Made by a program: the position numbers and the translations under genes
The notes under the pieces: generated by a model
Told to the model about the DNA's origin: nothing
What the model saw: only the letters and a program-made list of their open reading frames with translations
The model's database searches: none
Shown: piece after piece, positions 62,101-64,000 of the stretch
How the letters are laid out: every line of letters starts with the position of its first letter
Numbering within the stretch: position 1 is the stretch's first letter
Assembly: GCA_914767715.1 (NCBI GenBank)
Contig: OU612065.1
Coordinates: forward strand, 6,946,001-7,010,000
Source of the DNA: Membranipora membranacea
Taxonomy: Eukaryota; Bryozoa; Gymnolaemata; Cheilostomatida; Membraniporidae
Direction: 5' to 3'
DNA length: 64,000 bases

Positions 62101-63984
62101 GAAATAATACAAAGGGTATATGGTGACAAGGACACCCATGTGTAGATTTCTTCCTGAGAGTAGAAGAACAGTAGTATTTTGTTCTTCACTGGCACGGGCT
62201 GCCTGGTTATGCGTGAAAAATGTTAGTGAATGAGTAGTAATCAAATTGTCAAAGTGACACGTTAGATTTTTTTGACATTTTTGACCACATAAATATTGAA
62301 ATAAAAGGTGACAATTAAGTTTGGCATTGCAACATGGATGTATGTAGCAGGAGGAACAGGGCAATTGATTTAGTCAAAATCAGACTGCTCTATAATAGGC
62401 TGAATCATGCTGCCAGTGAAACCTAGCTCTTTGATACAAACTATCAAATGTACACCCCAATTTTGGACACCATTTTCATCAAATAGAAGATCCAATTCTG
62501 ATGATGGATAATTGAATGATAGATTAGGCTGGGCATTCAAAACTGTGCTGTGACTGACGTAAGTCTGACCAAGGAGTTGGAGTACTTTCAACTCAAATGC
62601 CTTGGTCTGACTTGACCAACTGGATGAAAAATGTCTGAACTTAACTGGCTCATCTAAAAGCTTTAATTTTTTTTAATTCATCAGCGGCCATATATCCTAG
62701 CTTGCTGGTTTTTCAGGTCTCCTTATACATCAACCTTAGGTGCTGGTTCTCCTCGCTCAAACCAACATCCACTTCCCGTGGAAACTCATCAACAACCATC
62801 GAGTTCACTTAAATGCCCAGAATCCACATTAAATCAGTTGAACACATCAAAGGGTCCTCCGCCCCTGGGGCAGAGAGACACTAATCACAGCTCAGTAAAT
62901 GCACACCATCAGCAAACACTGCTATCGGGTCCTACGTATGATGATTATGTAGATGTTTACACTAACAAACAGCCAGCTAACAACCCACAACTACCTCTAA
63001 GGGAGCGGGAGCGCCAAGTTGGCCGACAGGGTGGAGGATTTCCGTCGCACACACCTCATCAGCGCACACCTGCTCCTGCGGCAGTTATTAACCCTACTTG
63101 GAGTGGTGCGGGTGCTGGTACCTCGGTGGATCAGGCTCAAGATATTACCTCTAAGTAAGAACTGTGAGATTTTTAAAGTAATAACAGGCCTGCATAGCCT
63201 GCGTAGTCACTGATATCAATTTGTCTTTCAACAAAATTATTGGTAAATTTATTGGTTTTCTTGCTGCTGGTATATCTTTGGTTTTCAATGACAAGATGTT
63301 GCCACACTCACTAGTGATCTGAATAAGTCAGTTTGCAGTAAGCGTTTCACTAGATTTATAAGTTTGGCACTACGTTATTTCAAAAGCAATCATTTCATAT
63401 AAACAATATATATGTTGGACTTCTATTTCAGCGACCACACGTTGCAAAATAATTCACCTTTCACTTCAAACAGACTCAGTTCACAAGCTAATCTAAAATT
63501 TCTCACCAACTCACCAATAACACCAAGTAAATCCAAGTCATCGTAAGTTTATTAAACCACAAGTTATTTATGGTGTCCATATTTGACGCTGTAGGTTAAA
63601 TATTGCTCATAAATATCTAGGGTTGTGACAAAGTAATATTCAATTTGAGATTTTTGTTCGATTGATGCCTCTGGGATAAAAGCATTCAAAATAACACTCT
63701 CTATCTCCGCTGCTGGTTTCTCACATTTTTCACGGTTGCCTGTGATAAAAGCAATGGCTCGGTGCTAACATACAGATTGAATGTTATGGTTATGTTGTGA
63801 AAAATATGTAGTTAGAGCCGGGACTGAGTTATATATATCCGTTTCATCTTATTTTAGTAACAAGACGCCTTCTAATACACCAAAGAGAGGGTCAGTGAAG
63901 AAAAGCAAGAAGATGAATGGGCCGCAAGTGAAAACACGGCCGCTGGATGCTCCGGTCACACTAGCTGGCTGGCTTTATAAATTT
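56121..63984 (+). CDS. PLEKHA5/6/7-like protein (WW-WW-PH), 5' part; runs off the window
   Basis: Vertebrate PLEKHA5/7 proteins carry two WW domains then a PH domain and act as adaptors at cell junctions and microtubules. Exons: 56121-56215, 57531-57607, 60078-60135, 60954-61022, 62717-63154, 63432-63542, 63858-63984; phases agree (325 codons in the window). WW1 (about aa 12-45): LPYGWEWAITSDGRVFFI, then TTWINPVTGEP. WW2 (aa 58-90): LPRGWELGYTRDKIKYFI, then FVSPLTGK. A long Ser/Pro/Asn/Gln-rich linker follows. The PH domain begins at VTLAGWLYKF, where the window ends. The second Trp of WW2 is replaced by Phe (DTTFVSP), as in the weaker second WW of the family. In vertebrate PLEKHA5/7 the WW2-to-PH spacing is similar. 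Start chosen as the first in-frame ATG (MAADVYG), close to the family N terminus MAAD. Confidence 0.9.
59334..59645. mobile_element. TA-flanked MITE with internal tRNA-like segment
   Basis: Inverted ends TTCACTATGGTTCCATGG and ATCACTATGGTTCCATGG (28 bp, four mismatches in all) are flanked by TA (59332-59333, 59646-59647), as in Tc1/mariner-type elements. Length 312 bp. The interior has a short palindrome (GTTAGAATCCAGTGGATTC region) and on the minus strand a tRNA A-box-like stretch, GTGGCTGAATGGTTAGCGCG. It lies in an intron of the PLEKHA-like gene. Confidence 0.85.
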
Positions 63985-64000
63985 GTAAGCATTACTTTAG

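Noticed and set aside
1-64000. CRISPR arrays, prophage, operons or antiphage-type systems
   Set aside because: The window is intron-rich animal DNA; no spaced direct-repeat arrays or prokaryotic gene clusters are present.

Overview
The window is animal nuclear DNA. It is AT-rich and intron-dense, with GT-AG introns of about 0.1 to 3 kb and many interspersed transposon remnants. Five protein-coding genes can be reconstructed from end to end by exon phase and family similarity, and a sixth runs off the right edge. Their products (ataxin-7, THOC7, a SNX9-type sorting nexin, IMPACT, importin-7/8, a WW-WW-PH protein of the PLEKHA5/7 type) indicate a metazoan. Divergence from human suggests an invertebrate, but the phylum cannot be settled from this sequence. 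No prokaryotic operons, CRISPR arrays or phage genes were seen.

Layout. 78-6102 (-): ataxin-7, subunit of the SAGA deubiquitinase module. 7573-10206 (+): THOC7, subunit of the THO/TREX mRNA export complex. These two are divergent, as they are on human chromosome 3p14. 10.4-28.3 kb is a repeat-rich stretch. It holds a degraded RNase H fragment, a composite LINE (14.6-19.7 kb, minus strand) interrupted by a hAT element and a TA-flanked element, a pogo/Tigger-like MITE, a LINE scrap, an orphan C-type-lectin exon pair (+), and two spliced exons of an unrecognised minus-strand gene. 28.3-37.5 kb (-): SNX9/18/33 homologue, 17 exons, 571 aa, with a 5'-truncated LINE in one intron and a hAT MITE about 0.2 kb upstream of its start codon. 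39.8-42.9 kb (-): IMPACT homologue, 269 aa. 42.9-46.1 kb: no gene recognised, several strong inverted repeats. 46.1-56.0 kb (-): importin-7/8 homologue, 22 exons, 1041 aa, whose introns carry a 12-bp minisatellite, a MITE and four copies of a short dispersed repeat. 56.1-64.0 kb (+): PLEKHA5/6/7-like gene, sharing a 164-bp bidirectional promoter with the importin gene and truncated at its PH domain.

The genes are housekeeping functions (chromatin, mRNA export, nuclear import, endocytic membrane remodelling, translational control, junction/cytoskeleton adaptor) and do not form a pathway. The most interesting points are the two divergent gene pairs and their apparent ancient linkage, the matching intron position in the two WW domains, the nested transposons whose removal restores the LINE reading frame, the lectin exon pair, and several perfect or near-perfect palindromes. 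I found no convincing previously undescribed molecular system.
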